DNA from: Rubritalea tangerina | GTDB lineage: Bacteria > Verrucomicrobiota > Verrucomicrobiia > Verrucomicrobiales > Akkermansiaceae | Reading direction: 5' to 3' | Assembly (NCBI RefSeq): GCF_042683245.1 | Contig: NZ_JBHUJB010000033.1 | Span: 13,147 to 77,146 of the forward strand | DNA length: 64,000 nt | In this document: piece after piece, positions 63,763-64,000 of the stretch | Numbering within the stretch: position 1 is the first letter of the stretch | Layout: each line of letters starts with the position of its first letter | Program-made: the position numbers and the translations under genes | The notes under the pieces: generated by a model | Databases searched by the model: none | What the model saw: only the letters and a program-made list of their open reading frames with translations | What the model was told of the DNA's origin: nothing

Positions 63763-64000
63763 TGAATGGATCAATTCTTTCTTACATCTGAGAAGTAAAG
63801 TGTGGATGTGTGAAGATAGTGTTTGTTGTGAATATGTTAGATATTGTTAGGTTGTTCCTGTGGTTTTGAAAAATGTGAATTTGATCCACGATTCTAAGTG
63901 AAAAAGGAAGCTATGATGAAAGAAGAACAGCCAGTCTAGAATGGCACGGACTTAAGCGGTTTTTCGTGTAGCCCCTCTATGCGGGATTTCTCTAAAGGTT
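63763..64000. other. Intergenic sequence, nothing recognised
   Basis: The last 238 bases are AT-rich, without an open frame of note, repeat copy or RNA gene that I can recognise. They may hold the promoter of a gene outside the window. Confidence 0.5.

Noticed and set aside
1..64000. Apparent frequency of the words TCTAAC and GTTAG on both strands
   Set aside because: Many cases are Ser-Asn or Leu-Glu/Asp codon pairs (TCT AAC, TTA G..), and my rough tally does not exceed chance clearly. A computed k-mer count against a codon-shuffled control would be needed.

Overview
The window looks like a chromosomal segment of a marine-type member of the PVC group, most likely Verrucomicrobiota. Reasons: three formylglycine-type sulfatases, a PEP-CTERM protein, a MoxR/DUF58/VWA operon, giant cadherin-repeat secreted proteins, two L,D-transpeptidases and lipoprotein/OmpA genes. 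No rRNA, tRNA, IS element, phage gene or CRISPR array was recognised. The lineage call is inference from gene content, not from a marker gene.

Layout. 1-18.4 kb (minus strand): one long, tightly packed gene series. It runs from a 2905-residue exported TPR protein through a membrane/coiled-coil protein (split by an in-frame TGA from a small downstream ORF), a MoxR AAA+ ATPase, DUF58, a BatA-like VWA protein, a double-VWA protein and a PAP2 phosphatase, to a sulfatase cut by the window edge. A 119-bp element interrupts it between MoxR and DUF58; a second copy lies near 21.0 kb. 18.6-20.9 kb: an Hsp15-like S4 protein, then purE-purK. 21.2-24.0 kb: two divergent sulfatases. 24.1-27.1 kb: two paralogous L,D-transpeptidases around a PEP-CTERM protein. 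27.2-34.4 kb: exported amidohydrolase, OprB-like porin, two tandem DUF1254/DUF1214 proteins, and an M19 dipeptidase homologue that appears to lack half of its metal ligands.

34.4-63.7 kb is dominated by two giant secreted proteins (3583 and 3046 residues). The first carries a metzincin-like HExxH site, the second an M60-like (mucin/glycoprotein-type) HExxH site. Both carry PA14, LamG-like, cadherin-like and FN3-like modules and end in an almost identical 478-residue segment (472 identical residues, no indels) followed by the same terminator. The second is divergent from a GntR/LacI-type regulator with a palindromic candidate operator in between. Between the giants lie a predicted ATPase and an unknown protein, a lipoprotein, an operon of OmpA lipoprotein, M23 endopeptidase, PIN-like protein and a 44-residue membrane protein, and trmL with an unusual cysteine-free uracil-DNA-glycosylase-family protein.

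Functional picture (inference): the genes fit a bacterium living on sulfated, glycosylated polymers, with secreted multi-modular peptidases, sulfatases, a porin for uptake and several peptidoglycan-modifying enzymes. The most novel-looking signals are the paired giant peptidases with a shared C-terminal module, the cysteine-free UDG, the in-frame TGA in the MoxR operon, the dispersed 119-bp element, and a hairpin-rich intergenic stretch upstream of the first giant gene.
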